Source of the DNA: Azotobacter paspali
GTDB lineage: Bacteria; Pseudomonadota; Gammaproteobacteria; Pseudomonadales; Pseudomonadaceae
Length of the DNA: 64,000 nt
Reading direction: 5' to 3' (one strand)
NCBI RefSeq assembly: GCF_042434745.1
Contig: NZ_JBHLSS010000047.1
Positions 24,873 through 40,695 of this stretch are shown piece by piece (the stretch's first letter is position 1; every line of letters begins with the position of its first letter). The translations under genes were made by a program, and so were the position numbers. The notes below the pieces were generated by a model that was given only the letters and a program-made list of their open reading frames with translations, was not told where the DNA came from and made no database searches.

Positions 24873-26192
24873 CTACCTGGGCTGGCGCAGGGCCTCGAGC
24901 AGTTCGCTGGTCGGGTAGCCGTCCGCCGGCCAGCCGAGGCGCTGCTGGAAGTTGCGCACCGCCTTGCGGGTATTGGCGCCGATGATGCCGTCGGCGCTGC
25001 CGGGGTCGAAGCCGTTGCTGGCCAGCAGGTTCTGCAGCTCGATGCGTTCGCTGCGGCTCAGCGGCGTATCGCCCAGCGGCCAGGCGGCAACGATCTGTCC
25101 GCGGTTCTGGAAGCGTTCGCCGAGTAGCCCGATGGCCAGCGCGTAGGAGGTGGAGTTGTTGTACCTGAGCACGCTGCGGAAGTTATCCAGCACCAGGAAG
25201 GCCGGGCCGCGATGCCCGGCGGGCAGCAGCAGGCTGGCCTGCTCGGCGTCCTGAACGGCGGTGGTGGGCAGAGCCAGGCCCAACTGGCGCCATTCGTGCA
25301 GCGACTTGCGGGTGGTCATGTCGGCCAGGGCATAGTCGAAGCCCTGCGGCAGCCGCACCTCGAACCCCCAGGGCTGGCCCCGGCGCCAGCCGGAGGCCTG
25401 TAGGTAGTGGGCGGTGGAAGCCAGGGCGTCGGCGGTCGAGTCCCAGATGTCGCGGCGTCCGTCGCCGTCGAAGTCGACCGCATGGCTGAGGTAGGTAGTC
25501 GGGATGAACTGGGTCTGGCCCATGGCGCCGGCCCAGGAGCCGATCATCCGTTCCGGTCGCACGTCGCCGTTCTGCAGGATCGATAGGGCCGCCAGCAACT
25601 GGTCGTGGGCGAACTGCGGACGGCGCCCCTCGAAGGCCAGGGTGGCCAGCGAGCGGATCACCGACTTGTTGCCCATCACCTGGCCGAAGTTGCTTTCCAT
25701 GCCCCAGACCGCCACCAGTGCCTGGCGGTCGACGCCATAGCGCGCTTCGACCTGCTCCAGCAGCGCGGTGTGCTGGTTCAGCAGGGTCTTGCCGCTGCGC
25801 ACCCGCTGCTCGGCCAGGGCGCCTTCCAGGTAGGTCCAGACCGGCCGGGTGAATTCCGGCTGGCTGCGGTCCGCGGAGATCACCGTGGGATCGGGGGCGA
25901 CGCCGGCGAACGCCTGGTCGAAGAGCTGCGGCTGGATGCCGTTGGCCAATGCCTCGTTGCGAAAGCCGTCGCGCCAGTCCTCGAAGCTCGCGGCGACGGG
26001 CATCGCGGTCGGGAGAGCGGGAGGGGCGGCGACCGTCGGCGCCGTGGCCGTGCCGGAGGTGGCCGGAGGCGGCGCGACGACCGCCGGGGCGGAGTCGGCC
26101 GTGGGGGTGTCGACGCAGGCGGTCAGCAGGACCAGTGCGCTGCCGGCGATCAACTGGCGGAGGATCTGGCCGTGGGCCGGGGTGCGGAGCAT
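24873..26192 (-). CDS. MltB-family lytic transglycosylase lipoprotein with peptidoglycan-binding domain
   Basis: A 439-residue lipoprotein (lipobox LLTAC, Cys about residue 26) with an Ala/Pro/Val-rich linker. The catalytic domain shows VAVWGMESNFGQVMGN with the active Glu, GSWAGAMGQTQFIPTTY and AVDFDGDGRRDIWDS. The C-terminal 70 residues (LSRSERIELQNLLASNGFDP...GIIGANTRKAVRNFQQRLG) form a PG_binding_1 domain. It is the counterpart of Pseudomonas SltB3, whose gene is also near lipA. It is a second MltB-type enzyme in the window, distinct in domain layout from the one at 17.1 kb. Confidence 0.9.
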   Translation of the reverse strand: MLRTPAHGQILRQLIAGSALVLLTACVDTPTADSAPAVVAPPPATSGTATAPTVAAPPALPTAMPVAASFEDWRDGFRNEALANGIQPQLFDQAFAGVAPDPTVISADRSQPEFTRPVWTYLEGALAEQRVRSGKTLLNQHTALLEQVEARYGVDRQALVAVWGMESNFGQVMGNKSVIRSLATLAFEGRRPQFAHDQLLAALSILQNGDVRPERMIGSWAGAMGQTQFIPTTYLSHAVDFDGDGRRDIWDSTADALASTAHYLQASGWRRGQPWGFEVRLPQGFDYALADMTTRKSLHEWRQLGLALPTTAVQDAEQASLLLPAGHRGPAFLVLDNFRSVLRYNNSTSYALAIGLLGERFQNRGQIVAAWPLGDTPLSRSERIELQNLLASNGFDPGSADGIIGANTRKAVRNFQQRLGWPADGYPTSELLEALRQPR

Positions 26193-26355
26193 CAGTACAT
26201 CTCGGAAAGCTACGATCGAGCGGCGACCATAGCATGCCGGGGCAGGCTTGTCCGCCCGGACCGTCGGGAGAGAGGGCGCCCCGGTTGCGCCATACTGCTG
26301 GCGCGTGTAGGGTAGGTGCGCTCGCCGCTAGCGGATTGCCCAGGTCCTCGCCGTC

Positions 26356-26748
26356 ATGTCCGGTTCTTCCCGCCATCGCCCCGTGTTCGTGCCGTGCCTC
26401 GCCGCACTGGCGCTGCTGCTGGCCATGTCGCTGATGCTGGTACTGACCTCGCTCGGCGAACTCCACGATTTTTCCCATGCGCCGTTCGGCGCACATGCCG
26501 ATCTTGGGTTCGTCTCCGCTCCGAACGGCGATCCGGGCACCCACGCCCAGGCGGACGGAGAGAACGGCGACGCCTTCCATGCGCTGCTCCATTCCGCCCA
26601 TTGCGCCGGGCATGTCGCACAATTGGCTTTGGCCGCCTTCCCGCGCCTGACCGTGGTTCCGGCGGGACCCGCCCGAGTCCGGGACGAAACGCCGCTGCTG
26701 CCCGCATCGCCCCTCAACGCTCCCTTCCGACCGCCGATCGCCGCGTAA
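26356..26748 (+). CDS. Small exported protein preceding a CzcCBA-type operon
   Basis: A 130-residue protein with one strong N-terminal hydrophobic segment (LAALALLLAMSLMLVLTSL) and a histidine-containing remainder (LHDFSHAPFGAHADLG, HALLHSAHCAGHVA). I do not recognise a named family with certainty; a similar small periplasmic protein, often called CzcI, precedes czcCBA in other bacteria. The position 57 bases before the outer-membrane gene suggests a metal-binding or regulatory accessory. No clear ribosome-binding site is visible. Confidence 0.6.
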   Translation: MSGSSRHRPVFVPCLAALALLLAMSLMLVLTSLGELHDFSHAPFGAHADLGFVSAPNGDPGTHAQADGENGDAFHALLHSAHCAGHVAQLALAAFPRLTVVPAGPARVRDETPLLPASPLNAPFRPPIAA

Positions 26749-26804
26749 GCCTCCGCCGGCCCATGGCCGGGGTTCCCTTACCCTGATTCGATCGGAGTCT
26801 TCAC

Positions 26805-28075
26805 ATGCGTTCACGATTCGCGGCGCTCGCCGTCTGGGTCGCGGTGTCCGCCGCGGCCTGGCCCGCGCTCGGCGCCGACCATCTTTCCCTGGACGACGCC
26901 TTCGCCCGCGTCGCCACCAACCATCCGGAGTTGCGTCTGTTCGACAGCCGTGGCGCGCTGCTCGCCGCGGAGCGCGAGCGGGCCGCCCTGCGCCCGGCGC
27001 TGGTCGCTGGCGCCACCCTGGAAAACGCCTTCGGCAGTGGCGAGGCGCGTGGCTTGCAAGGCGCCGAACTGACCCTCACGCTGGCCTCGGTGCTGGAGCG
27101 CGGCGGCAAGCTCGATGCGCGCCAGACCCTGGCCCGCAGCCGCATCGACGCCCTGGCGGTCGAGCGTGAAGCGCGGCGCCTGGATCTGCTGGCCGAAGTG
27201 GCCCGGCGCTATCTGGCCATGGTCGCCGCCCGCCGCCAAGGCGAGATCGCCGAGCAGGACATCGCCCAGCGCCAGCGTACCCTGGCCGGGGCGCGTCGGC
27301 GCCTGCAGGCCGGCGCCTCGCCGGAGTCGGTGGTGTTCACCGCCGAGGCGGCACTGGCCCGCGCCGAGTTGGAGAAGGCCCGCGCGCGGCAGCGTTTCGA
27401 GGCCGCGCGCCAGTATCTGGCGGCGCTCTGGGGCGAGCGCGATCCGCGTTTCGACATCGCCGCCGCCGATCCCGCGGCCTTGCCGGAGATCGCCGACTTC
27501 GCCGCGCTGGGCGCACTGCTCGAAGACAGCCCGGAACTGACCCAGTTCGTCGGCGAGCGGCGCATCCGCGAGGCGCGCCTGCAACTGGCGCGCAGCCAGG
27601 CGACGGCGGATCTGAGCTGGCAGGCCGGTATGCGCCGCCTTGAGGCGAGCGACGATTTCGGCATGGTCGGCACCCTGTCGTTGCCGCTGGGGGAGACGCG
27701 CCGTGCCGCGCCGGAGATCCGCGCCGCCGAGGCCGAGCTGGGCGCGCTGGAGATCGAGCGCGAGGCACGCGAGCTGTCGCTGCACTCGACCCTGGCCGAG
27801 GCCCACGGCCGCTATCGCGCCGCGCAACTTGAAGTGCGCCGCCTGAGGGACGAGGTGATTCCTCTGCTGTCGCGCGCCGAGGGCGCCGCCGAGCGTGCCT
27901 ATCGCGCCGGCGCCATCAGTTACCTGGAGTGGGCCCAACTGCAATCCGAGCGGACCGCCGCCCGCCGCCAGCAGCTCGACGCCGCGCTCGACGCCCAGCG
28001 CACCCTCATCGAAATCCAGCGGCTTACCGGCCAGCCCCTGATCGCCGGCCAGCCCACCGACAAAGGAAACACCCC

Positions 28076-28079
<4 letters not shown>
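26805..28079 (+). CDS. czcC: CzcC-like outer membrane channel of RND metal efflux
   Basis: A 424-residue TolC-family protein with a signal peptide (LAVWVAVSAAAWPALGA) and long heptad-rich coiled-coil stretches typical of the periplasmic tunnel, arranged as two repeats. It would form the outer-membrane exit duct for the adjacent membrane-fusion protein and RND pump. GGAG lies ahead of the ATG. Its stop overlaps the GTG of the next gene. Confidence 0.87.
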
Positions 28080-32573
<4,494 letters not shown>

Positions 32574-32599
32574 GCCTGCCGCGCCCGGCTCGCTGCCAT

Positions 32600-32795
32600 C
32601 CTCAAAACGTCTGCCGGTCGTCGGCTTCAAGCGCCGCTTCGAGGCTGGCGGACCGTGGCCAGGGAGGAATGAAGGGCTCCTGCAACACCCGCCCGGATCG
32701 ATGGCGTCGCGCGCCATCAGCGGATGCTTGGCCGGCAGCGCCAGCATCAGCGCCTCCCTGCGCACCGGTTCCTGCTCGATGTCCGGCTCGCCCGG
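32600..32795 (-). pseudogene. Fragment of a LysR-type regulator effector domain
   Basis: On the minus strand the sequence reads [19 protein letters not shown] followed, after a one-base shift, by VLQEPFIP, the pattern of the LysR substrate-binding domain (REPLVVALP-x-x-HPLA ... L-x-x-EPF). The helix-turn-helix half and the rest of the effector domain are missing. It abuts the aldolase remnant on the opposite strand, so the two probably derive from a regulator-operon pair fused by deletion. Confidence 0.6.
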
Positions 32796-32799
32796 CACC

Positions 32800-33395
32800 A
32801 GGCGGTCAAGGACGTGCTCGACCCGGCCACCCAGACCGGCATCCACGCTCACCACAACCTGAGCCTCGGGGTGGCCAACTCCCTCGTCGCGGTGGAGGAG
32901 GGCTGCGACCGCATCGATGCCAGCCTGGTGGGCATGGGCGTTGGCACCGGCAACGCGCCGCTGGAAGTGTTCGTCGCCGTGGCCGAGCAGTTGGGCTGGA
33001 ACCACAACACCGATCTCTATACATTGAGGGACGCCGCCGACGAGATCGTCCGGCCGCTGCAGGACCGTCCGGTGTGGGTCGACCGCGAGACGCTGGCGCT
33101 GGGTTATGCCGGGGTCTATTCGAGCTTCCTGCGCCATGCCGAGGTGGCGGCGGCGAAATATGGCCTAAGCACCCTGGACATCCTGATCGAGCTGGGTCGG
33201 CGGCGGATAGTCGGCGGCCAGGAGGACATGATCGTCGATGTGGCGCTGGATCTGCTGCGCCAGCGGGGGGCGCTGCCCGGTAGGCCTCGGTGTAACGAGC
33301 CGACCGCTTTGTCCGGCCTGGCCGTGGCGGTTTTCGAGCCCGGCAGCGGTTCCGCTGCCGGGCCTTTTTGCCAAGACAGGAAGCGAATGCGATGA
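32800..33395 (+). pseudogene. C-terminal remnant of 4-hydroxy-2-oxovalerate aldolase
   Basis: About 160 residues match the C-terminal half of DmpG/BphI/NahM-type aldolases: [42 protein letters not shown] and [15 protein letters not shown]. The N-terminal TIM-barrel half with the catalytic His and metal-binding Asp is missing. The family C-terminus should end shortly after VDVALDLL, yet the frame runs on for some 40 residues through a terminator hairpin, so the tail is also damaged. The intact enzyme splits 4-hydroxy-2-oxovalerate to pyruvate and acetaldehyde in meta-cleavage of aromatics. The next gene, a HbpS/GlcG-like protein, often sits at the end of such operons. Confidence 0.85.
33338..33369 (+). 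terminator. Rho-independent terminator after the aldolase remnant
   Basis: GCCCGGCAGCGG (33338-33349) pairs perfectly with CCGCTGCCGGGC (33352-33363), followed by C and five T residues. It lies inside the run-on frame of the aldolase remnant and upstream of the HbpS-like gene, so that gene needs its own promoter or read-through. Confidence 0.85.
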
Positions 33396-33832
33396 AGCCT
33401 TCTCTGTGCCTGGCCGAAAGCATCAACCTGGCCCTGCGCGTCCTGCAAGCGGCGCTCGACCGGGCCATGGCGCTGTCGGTGCGAGTGAGCATCGTGGTGG
33501 TTGACGCGGCAGGCCTGCCGATCCACACCGCGCACATGGATAGCGCGCCGCTGCAATGCCGCGACATCGCCCCGAACAAGGCGCCGACCGCCGTCGTCGG
33601 GGTGCCGACGCGGGTCTGGGAAGAGCGCTTGGCCGGAATGTCCGACGCGGCTTGCCAGGGTCTGCCGCTGCAGCCGCGTATGGCCCTGTTCGGCGGTAAA
33701 GAGCCTTTTCCGTTCGAGGGGGTGGCAGTGGGTGCCATCAGCATCTCGGGTACTTCCGAACAGCAGGACGAGCAATGCGCCCAGGCGGCGGCGCGCGCCG
33801 TGCTGGCCCTGCTGGATGCGCCTTCGGCATAG
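33392..33832 (+). CDS. HbpS/GlcG-like protein (DUF336)
   Basis: A 146-residue protein of the heme-degrading/GlcG-HbpS fold: [18 protein letters not shown] near the start and [21 protein letters not shown] at the end are family signatures. Members occur at the 3' ends of aromatic-degradation operons (NahX-like open frames) and in glycolate loci, with roles not settled; some bind heme or corrinoid. AGGAAG lies before ATG 33392. The family usually has more compact glycine-rich motifs in the centre, but the frame is intact. Context suggests it is a survivor of a deleted meta-cleavage operon. Confidence 0.75.
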   Translation: MKPSLCLAESINLALRVLQAALDRAMALSVRVSIVVVDAAGLPIHTAHMDSAPLQCRDIAPNKAPTAVVGVPTRVWEERLAGMSDAACQGLPLQPRMALFGGKEPFPFEGVAVGAISISGTSEQQDEQCAQAAARAVLALLDAPSA

Positions 33833-33905
33833 CGCGCCGCCGCGCTTTTCCGTGGCGCTTTCGACGGCAGCGGAACTGAACGGCTGGTTTTCTCCGACGC
33901 ACGCA

Positions 33906-33935
33906 AAAACGGCGAGAAGTTGGCCTCGCCGTTTT
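33906..33935. terminator. Bidirectional hairpin terminator
   Basis: AAAACGGCGAG at 33906-33916 pairs with CTCGCCGTTTT at 33925-33935. A-rich and T-rich flanks make it usable from either strand. It ends transcription of the HbpS-like gene. Confidence 0.75.
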
Positions 33936-34221
33936 GCTTCTTACGCCCCTGTGCTCGTCGTCCTGACGAAGTAGCCGCATCCTGCGACTGTCCCATCGGC
34001 CGCCATCCCTGGTCGGCCTGCGTCGATCCTTCGACGTCTTGGCGGGATTCAATCTACGCCGCTGGCCGTTCCGAACCAATGGGGAGAGCGCCCCATCTGC
34101 TGTAGGCGATGGCTTACGGCACGAAAGTCCCTGTCATACTGCGCGGCCTTTTTTATCGTCAGTCCGGGGCCACGAGCTTCGAGGGACCCGGACGGGATTG
34201 CAGCATGAGTGGTGTTCATCG

Positions 34222-34806
34222 ATGACAGGTAGGAAGAAACTGCTAGAAGCAAGGGTAGTGCATGTTTCCGACGGGGATACCCTGAAGGCGAACTGTGGCG
34301 ACGGTCTGATCGTGGTGGTGCGGTTGTGCAGCATCGATACCCCTGAGCAGGCCCAGCCCTATGGTGCGGAGGCGAGAGAGGCACTGGCGGCGCTGGTGCT
34401 CAACAAGAGCGTTAGGATCGAGCAGACGGCTCGGGATCGTTATGGCCGGATTGTCGGCAGGGTCTTTCGCGGGCGCACGTTCGTCAATGAGGAAATGGTC
34501 AGACACGGCCATGCCTGGGTTTACCACGACTATTGCAAAGAGCCGGAGTTTGCCCGGCTGGAAGAGCGGGCACGCAGGGCCAGGCAGGGGCTGTGGGCCT
34601 TGCCGAAGGCGAAGCGGGTACCGCCGTGGGAGTGGCGCAAGCTCGGGAAAGGGAAGGCCCGGCCAGTTGAAAAGAGCTGGAGGCCATGGCTGCTGGCGAT
34701 GCTAGTGGCGGGCGTGCTGGCCGGTGGTGCCTACCTGTGGGTAACGGGGCGTCTGGATATTTCCCGGTGGGTCCCGGACATCATCTTTCGGTTCTTGAGT
34801 GCCTGA
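34222..34806 (+). CDS. SNase-like thermonuclease family protein with C-terminal membrane helix
   Basis: A 194-residue protein. The staphylococcal nuclease fold is recognised by VSDGDTLK (metal-binding Asp), CSIDTPE and RDRYGRIVGRVF, with the catalytic Arg/Glu-type positions present (EQAQPYGAEARE). Unlike secreted nucleases there is no signal peptide; a hydrophobic helix (WLLAMLVAGVLAGGAYLWV) lies near the C-terminus, so it could be tail-anchored with the nuclease domain on one membrane face. The start at ATG 34222 lacks a strong ribosome-binding site, and the frame is open upstream, so the true start is uncertain. Confidence 0.75.
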   Translation: MTGRKKLLEARVVHVSDGDTLKANCGDGLIVVVRLCSIDTPEQAQPYGAEAREALAALVLNKSVRIEQTARDRYGRIVGRVFRGRTFVNEEMVRHGHAWVYHDYCKEPEFARLEERARRARQGLWALPKAKRVPPWEWRKLGKGKARPVEKSWRPWLLAMLVAGVLAGGAYLWVTGRLDISRWVPDIIFRFLSA

Positions 34807-34870
34807 CAGGCCCATCTCCCGGCATCGTTGTCGCTTGGTTGACGTACGGCCGACCGAAAGCACGGCACGC

Positions 34871-35010
34871 GGGCACCTCTAAAAACGTAGGCGAGGCAGT
34901 CAGCGCAAGGCAAAAACAGGCGAAAAAGCGGAGTTTACGCGCTGTAAATGAGCATTTTGAGCCTGTTTTTAACGCAGCGATGACCACGCAGGTGGTTTTT
35001 AGATGTGCCC
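34871..35010. mobile_element. 140-bp MITE with GGGCACCTCTAAAAAC ends
   Basis: The ends GGGCACCTCTAAAAAC and GTTTTTAGATGTGCCC are inverse at 15 of 16 positions. The interior also has an inverted pair (CAAAAACAGGC and GCCTGTTTTTA), so the transcript could fold into a long hairpin. It encodes nothing. It lies in the 361-base gap between the nuclease-like gene and arfA. Flanks ACGC and ATGC hint at a 4-bp target duplication, but this is not exact. Confidence 0.7.
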
Positions 35011-35167
35011 ATGCGTAGCCGCTGAACGCTCATGGCGAGACGCCTGGGCATTGAGGCGCACGGCGGGAAGAGCTGCGAAACGTACGGCTCGCGGCGCGTG
35101 CCGGGGAGATTTCCGCCGTGGCGGCGAAGAAGGTATGGGGCGAGCGGGGAGAGGGGAGGCGGGCCTT

Positions 35168-35329
35168 TCAGGCAGCCAGAAAGACGAAAGCCTCCCGGTC
35201 GTCGGACCGGAAGGCTTCGCGGCGATAGCTGCCCTTGCCTTTCTTCGCGGGTTCCTGGCGGCAACGGAACAAGGGTTGTGCGACCAGGGACTTGGCCTTG
35301 TTGGGCCGGGAAACGGATTTCTTCGCCAT
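35168..35329 (-). CDS. arfA: Alternative ribosome-rescue factor ArfA
   Basis: A 53-residue basic peptide that rescues ribosomes stalled on nonstop mRNA by recruiting RF2 when trans-translation fails. The core AQPLFRCRQEPAKKGKGSY (residues 17-35) matches the ArfA consensus (x-PLF-R-x-R-x-E-x-x-KKGKGSY-x-R). AGGAGG precedes ATG 35329. A strong hairpin lies inside the last third of the gene, as in other proteobacterial arfA genes, where it makes the message itself nonstop so that ArfA is made in quantity only when tmRNA is lacking. The encoded tail after the hairpin ends in FVFLAA, hydrophobic like the tail removed in other species. Confidence 0.9.
   Translation of the reverse strand: MAKKSVSRPNKAKSLVAQPLFRCRQEPAKKGKGSYRREAFRSDDREAFVFLAA
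35188..35217 (-). terminator. In-gene hairpin of arfA (terminator/RNase III site)
   Basis: Read on the minus strand, AAGCCTTCCGGTC pairs with GACCGGGAGGCTT around a four-base loop, with one mismatch, and is followed by a T-rich stretch (TTTCGTCTTTCTGG). It lies before the stop codon, around codons 38-47 of 53, so termination or cleavage here yields a stop-less arfA mRNA. Confidence 0.75.
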
Positions 35330-35538
35330 GGGCGTCCTCCTGTGGGCCTGCCCCATGCAGGCGTGCGCATCATGCGCGGCTGGTCAAAAAATGTCCAGCG
35401 GTGCGGCGTGTGGCCGCGCCCGTCCGCTCCGATATCGCTTCCCGTGAACGGATATCCGGACGGCCCGACTGGAATTTGCCCGATGGACGGACTATATGCA
35501 GGTATCTCCGGCAAAACAAAAACAAGGATGAAGTAGAA

Positions 35539-36123
35539 ATGGAGTTTTCCAACCAACAGAAGTTGATCGTCACCCTGCTCACCGATATCCACGCCCGTCT
35601 TGGCATCGACAACGGCATCGACCCGCTCTTCGTGCAGCGGATGGTCCGGGACGACCACGGCTGGGCGCTCGGCTGGGCCTATCCCGGTTTGTTCGGAGAC
35701 GGCGTCGAAGTCCCCGAGGCCGTCACCTTCGTCGCCGAAGTGCTGGGCATGTGGGACGCCATCGAGGAGGCCTATGCCGGCTTCGACGGGGTGCGCCGGG
35801 AGCAGTTGGCTAGGCTGGCCCCGGCTTTCGGGCGCGATCCCAGGTTTCGCGGTTTCGATGGCAACCACGAGGCCGATCTGCGCGGGATCGTCCAGATCCT
35901 GGTGAACAACCTGGGTCGCTGGCCGATCTTCAAGGGGCGCGATACTGACTCGCACCGGATCCTAGCCGATAGCTACCGGCGGATGCTGAAAGTGTACGAA
36001 CGCTTCTCGGGTACTGGTTGCGCGTCCGGGCTGTCGGTAGAGGCATTGGCGGAAATACTGAACGCGGAAATTATCCCGAAGAGCGGCATGGAACTGGACG
36101 CCGACGTGTTGCTCCGGGCATGA
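35539..36123 (+). CDS. YfbU-family protein
   Basis: A 194-residue cytosolic protein matching the YfbU family in its C-terminal two thirds: FRGFDGNHEADLRGIVQILV and DSHRILADSYRRMLKVYERF correspond to YfbU's LGFDAATEARYLGYVRFMV and YQRMLNVW. YfbU of Escherichia coli is implicated in cell death pathways but its biochemistry is unknown. AAGGATGAAG precedes ATG 35539. It stands alone between arfA and the convergent holA operon; the 209-base gap upstream carries no gene. Confidence 0.8.
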   Translation: MEFSNQQKLIVTLLTDIHARLGIDNGIDPLFVQRMVRDDHGWALGWAYPGLFGDGVEVPEAVTFVAEVLGMWDAIEEAYAGFDGVRREQLARLAPAFGRDPRFRGFDGNHEADLRGIVQILVNNLGRWPIFKGRDTDSHRILADSYRRMLKVYERFSGTGCASGLSVEALAEILNAEIIPKSGMELDADVLLRA

Positions 36124-36151
36124 CCCCTTCTGGCCGCCGGCGCGTCGTCTC

Positions 36152-37192
36152 TCAGCGCTCCGGCGGCAGGCCCAGGCGCTGGCCGGCGATGGCCAGGGCC
36201 AGCCGGGCCAGGCCGTTCCACGGCTCGCCTTCGGCCTGGCCCTTGATCTGCGCATCGATCAGTTGGGCGTCCAGCAGCAACTGACTCCAGCGTGTCGCCG
36301 AGTGGCGCTGCAGGGCCTTGGCCAGCAGCGGACGGCGTTTTTCCCAGATCGGCGGGCGCGCCTGCGCGAAGGCCTTTTCCAGCGGCACGCCCTGGGCGTA
36401 TTGCTGCGCCAGGCCGGCCAACTGGCGCAATTCGCGGGCCAGTGCCCAGAGGATCACCGGCGTTTCCACGCCTTCGCCGCGCAGTCCTTCGAGCATGCGC
36501 AGGGCATGAGCGGCGTGGCCGGCGAGGGCGGCGTCGAGCAGGCCGAAGACGTCGAAGCGGGCGCTGTCGGCCACCGCGGCCTGCACGGTATCGGCACCGA
36601 CCTGATTGTTCTCGGCGAGCAACTTGAGCTTCTCGATCTCCTGGGCGGCGGCCAGCAGGTTGCCTTCGACGCGGGCGGCGATCAGTTCCAGCGCCTCCTG
36701 GCTGGCGGCCAACCCGGCCTGGGCCAGGCGCTGGCGGACCCACTGCGGCAGTTGCTGGGCGTCGACCGGCCAGACCTGCACGAATTGCACCTGCGGGGCG
36801 TCGAGCAGCGCCTTGGCCCACTTGCTCTTCTGGGTGGCGGCGTCGAGCTTGGGCAAGTCGATCAGCAGCAGGTTGTCCTCGGCGGGGCGGGCCAGGTATT
36901 CGAGGATCGCCGCGGCGCCCTTGTCGCCAGGCTTGCCGTTGGCGATGCGCAGTTCCAGCAGGCGTTTCTCGGCGAACAGCGACAGGCTGGCACCGGCCTC
37001 GTAAAGCTGATTCCAGTCGAAGCCTGCGTCGGCATTGAACACCTGGCGCTCGCTGAAGCCTTGGGCACGGGCGGCGGCGCGGATGGCGTCGCAGGCTTCC
37101 TGGCAGAGCAGCGGCTCGTCGCCGCTGACCACGTAGACCGGTGCCAGGCTGTCCTTAAGCTGTCTGGGGAGTTGCGCAAAAGAGAGTTTCAT
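36152..37192 (-). CDS. holA: DNA polymerase III delta subunit
   Basis: A 346-residue clamp-loader subunit that opens the beta clamp. The start MKLSFAQLPRQLKDSLAPVYVVSGDEPLL, of which VYVVSGDEPLL is diagnostic, and LIDLPKLDAATQKSKW are family landmarks; AAA+-like domains I-II lack Walker motifs, as expected for delta. It follows lptE by 37 bases in the leuS-lptE-holA operon conserved in gammaproteobacteria. Confidence 0.95.
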   Translation of the reverse strand: MKLSFAQLPRQLKDSLAPVYVVSGDEPLLCQEACDAIRAAARAQGFSERQVFNADAGFDWNQLYEAGASLSLFAEKRLLELRIANGKPGDKGAAAILEYLARPAEDNLLLIDLPKLDAATQKSKWAKALLDAPQVQFVQVWPVDAQQLPQWVRQRLAQAGLAASQEALELIAARVEGNLLAAAQEIEKLKLLAENNQVGADTVQAAVADSARFDVFGLLDAALAGHAAHALRMLEGLRGEGVETPVILWALARELRQLAGLAQQYAQGVPLEKAFAQARPPIWEKRRPLLAKALQRHSATRWSQLLLDAQLIDAQIKGQAEGEPWNGLARLALAIAGQRLGLPPER

Positions 37193-37229
37193 GGCGGCAG
37201 GGGCGGGGCCGCAGCCCCGCCCGGAGGCG

Positions 37230-37856
37230 TCAGGGCATGAGGGTGGGCGGCAGTTCGAGCGGCGACTGCTGCGGCTCGTCTTGCTGCTCTTCCCGGGCGC
37301 GGCGCTCCGCCTCCGCGGCCTGTGCCTCGGCCTCGGCGCGCTCCTTGGCCCGTTGCTCCATCAGGGCGATACGGTCCGGGGTGAGCTGCTGCAGGCGCAG
37401 CATCAGTTGCTGAACCATCTCGCGGCGCATTTCCTCGCGCAGTTGCTGGGCTTCCTGGGTCGAGGCAGTGACGTTGTTCTGGTCGTGGACGTAGACCTTG
37501 CGCACCTGCAGCTCGTTGTTGCCGAGCAACTGCTTGTGGGCATCGAGCAGTTCGTATTCGAGGGTGGTGGTCAGCTCGTATTCGACGCTGCGCGCCGAGC
37601 TGGTGTAGCTGGCGGTACGCTGCTTCTCGGTTTCGCGGGTGAGCACCAGTTCGTAGGGCGCGCCGGGATAGACCTTGACGCCACTGGCTTCGAGCTGGCT
37701 GCGCAGCATCCGCTGGGTCTCGCCGTAGGCGTTGCGGGCGCTCAGGTTGAGTTCGCTGATGGAGATGCGTCCGGTCTCGCCGGTACCGCGCAACTGGAAG
37801 CCGCAGGCGCCGAGCAGGCCGGTCAGGGCGATGAGCGCGAGGCTCCGTTTGATCAT
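37230..37856 (-). CDS. lptE: LPS-assembly lipoprotein LptE
   Basis: A 208-residue outer-membrane lipoprotein that plugs LptD and helps place LPS in the outer leaflet. Lipobox LLGAC (Cys about 18) followed by GFQLRGTGE, the family hallmark. The C-terminal third is unusually rich in Ala, Glu, Arg and Gln (a predicted charged helix, about 165-195) and ends with a proline-rich tail, a Pseudomonas-type extension. AAAGGGG precedes ATG 37856. Confidence 0.93.
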   Translation of the reverse strand: MIKRSLALIALTGLLGACGFQLRGTGETGRISISELNLSARNAYGETQRMLRSQLEASGVKVYPGAPYELVLTRETEKQRTASYTSSARSVEYELTTTLEYELLDAHKQLLGNNELQVRKVYVHDQNNVTASTQEAQQLREEMRREMVQQLMLRLQQLTPDRIALMEQRAKERAEAEAQAAEAERRAREEQQDEPQQSPLELPPTLMP

Positions 37857-37906
37857 CTGGTTTCCCCTTTGAGTGACCGGCGGCGTCTTGCCGCCGGGAC
37901 GGCGCA

Positions 37907-40678
<2,772 letters not shown>

Positions 40679-40695
40679 TTAGCCATGGGAAACGC

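Noticed and set aside
34801..34815. Second copy of the rodA element's end (GACAGGCCC)
   Set aside because: Only nine bases match and there is no partner end nearby.
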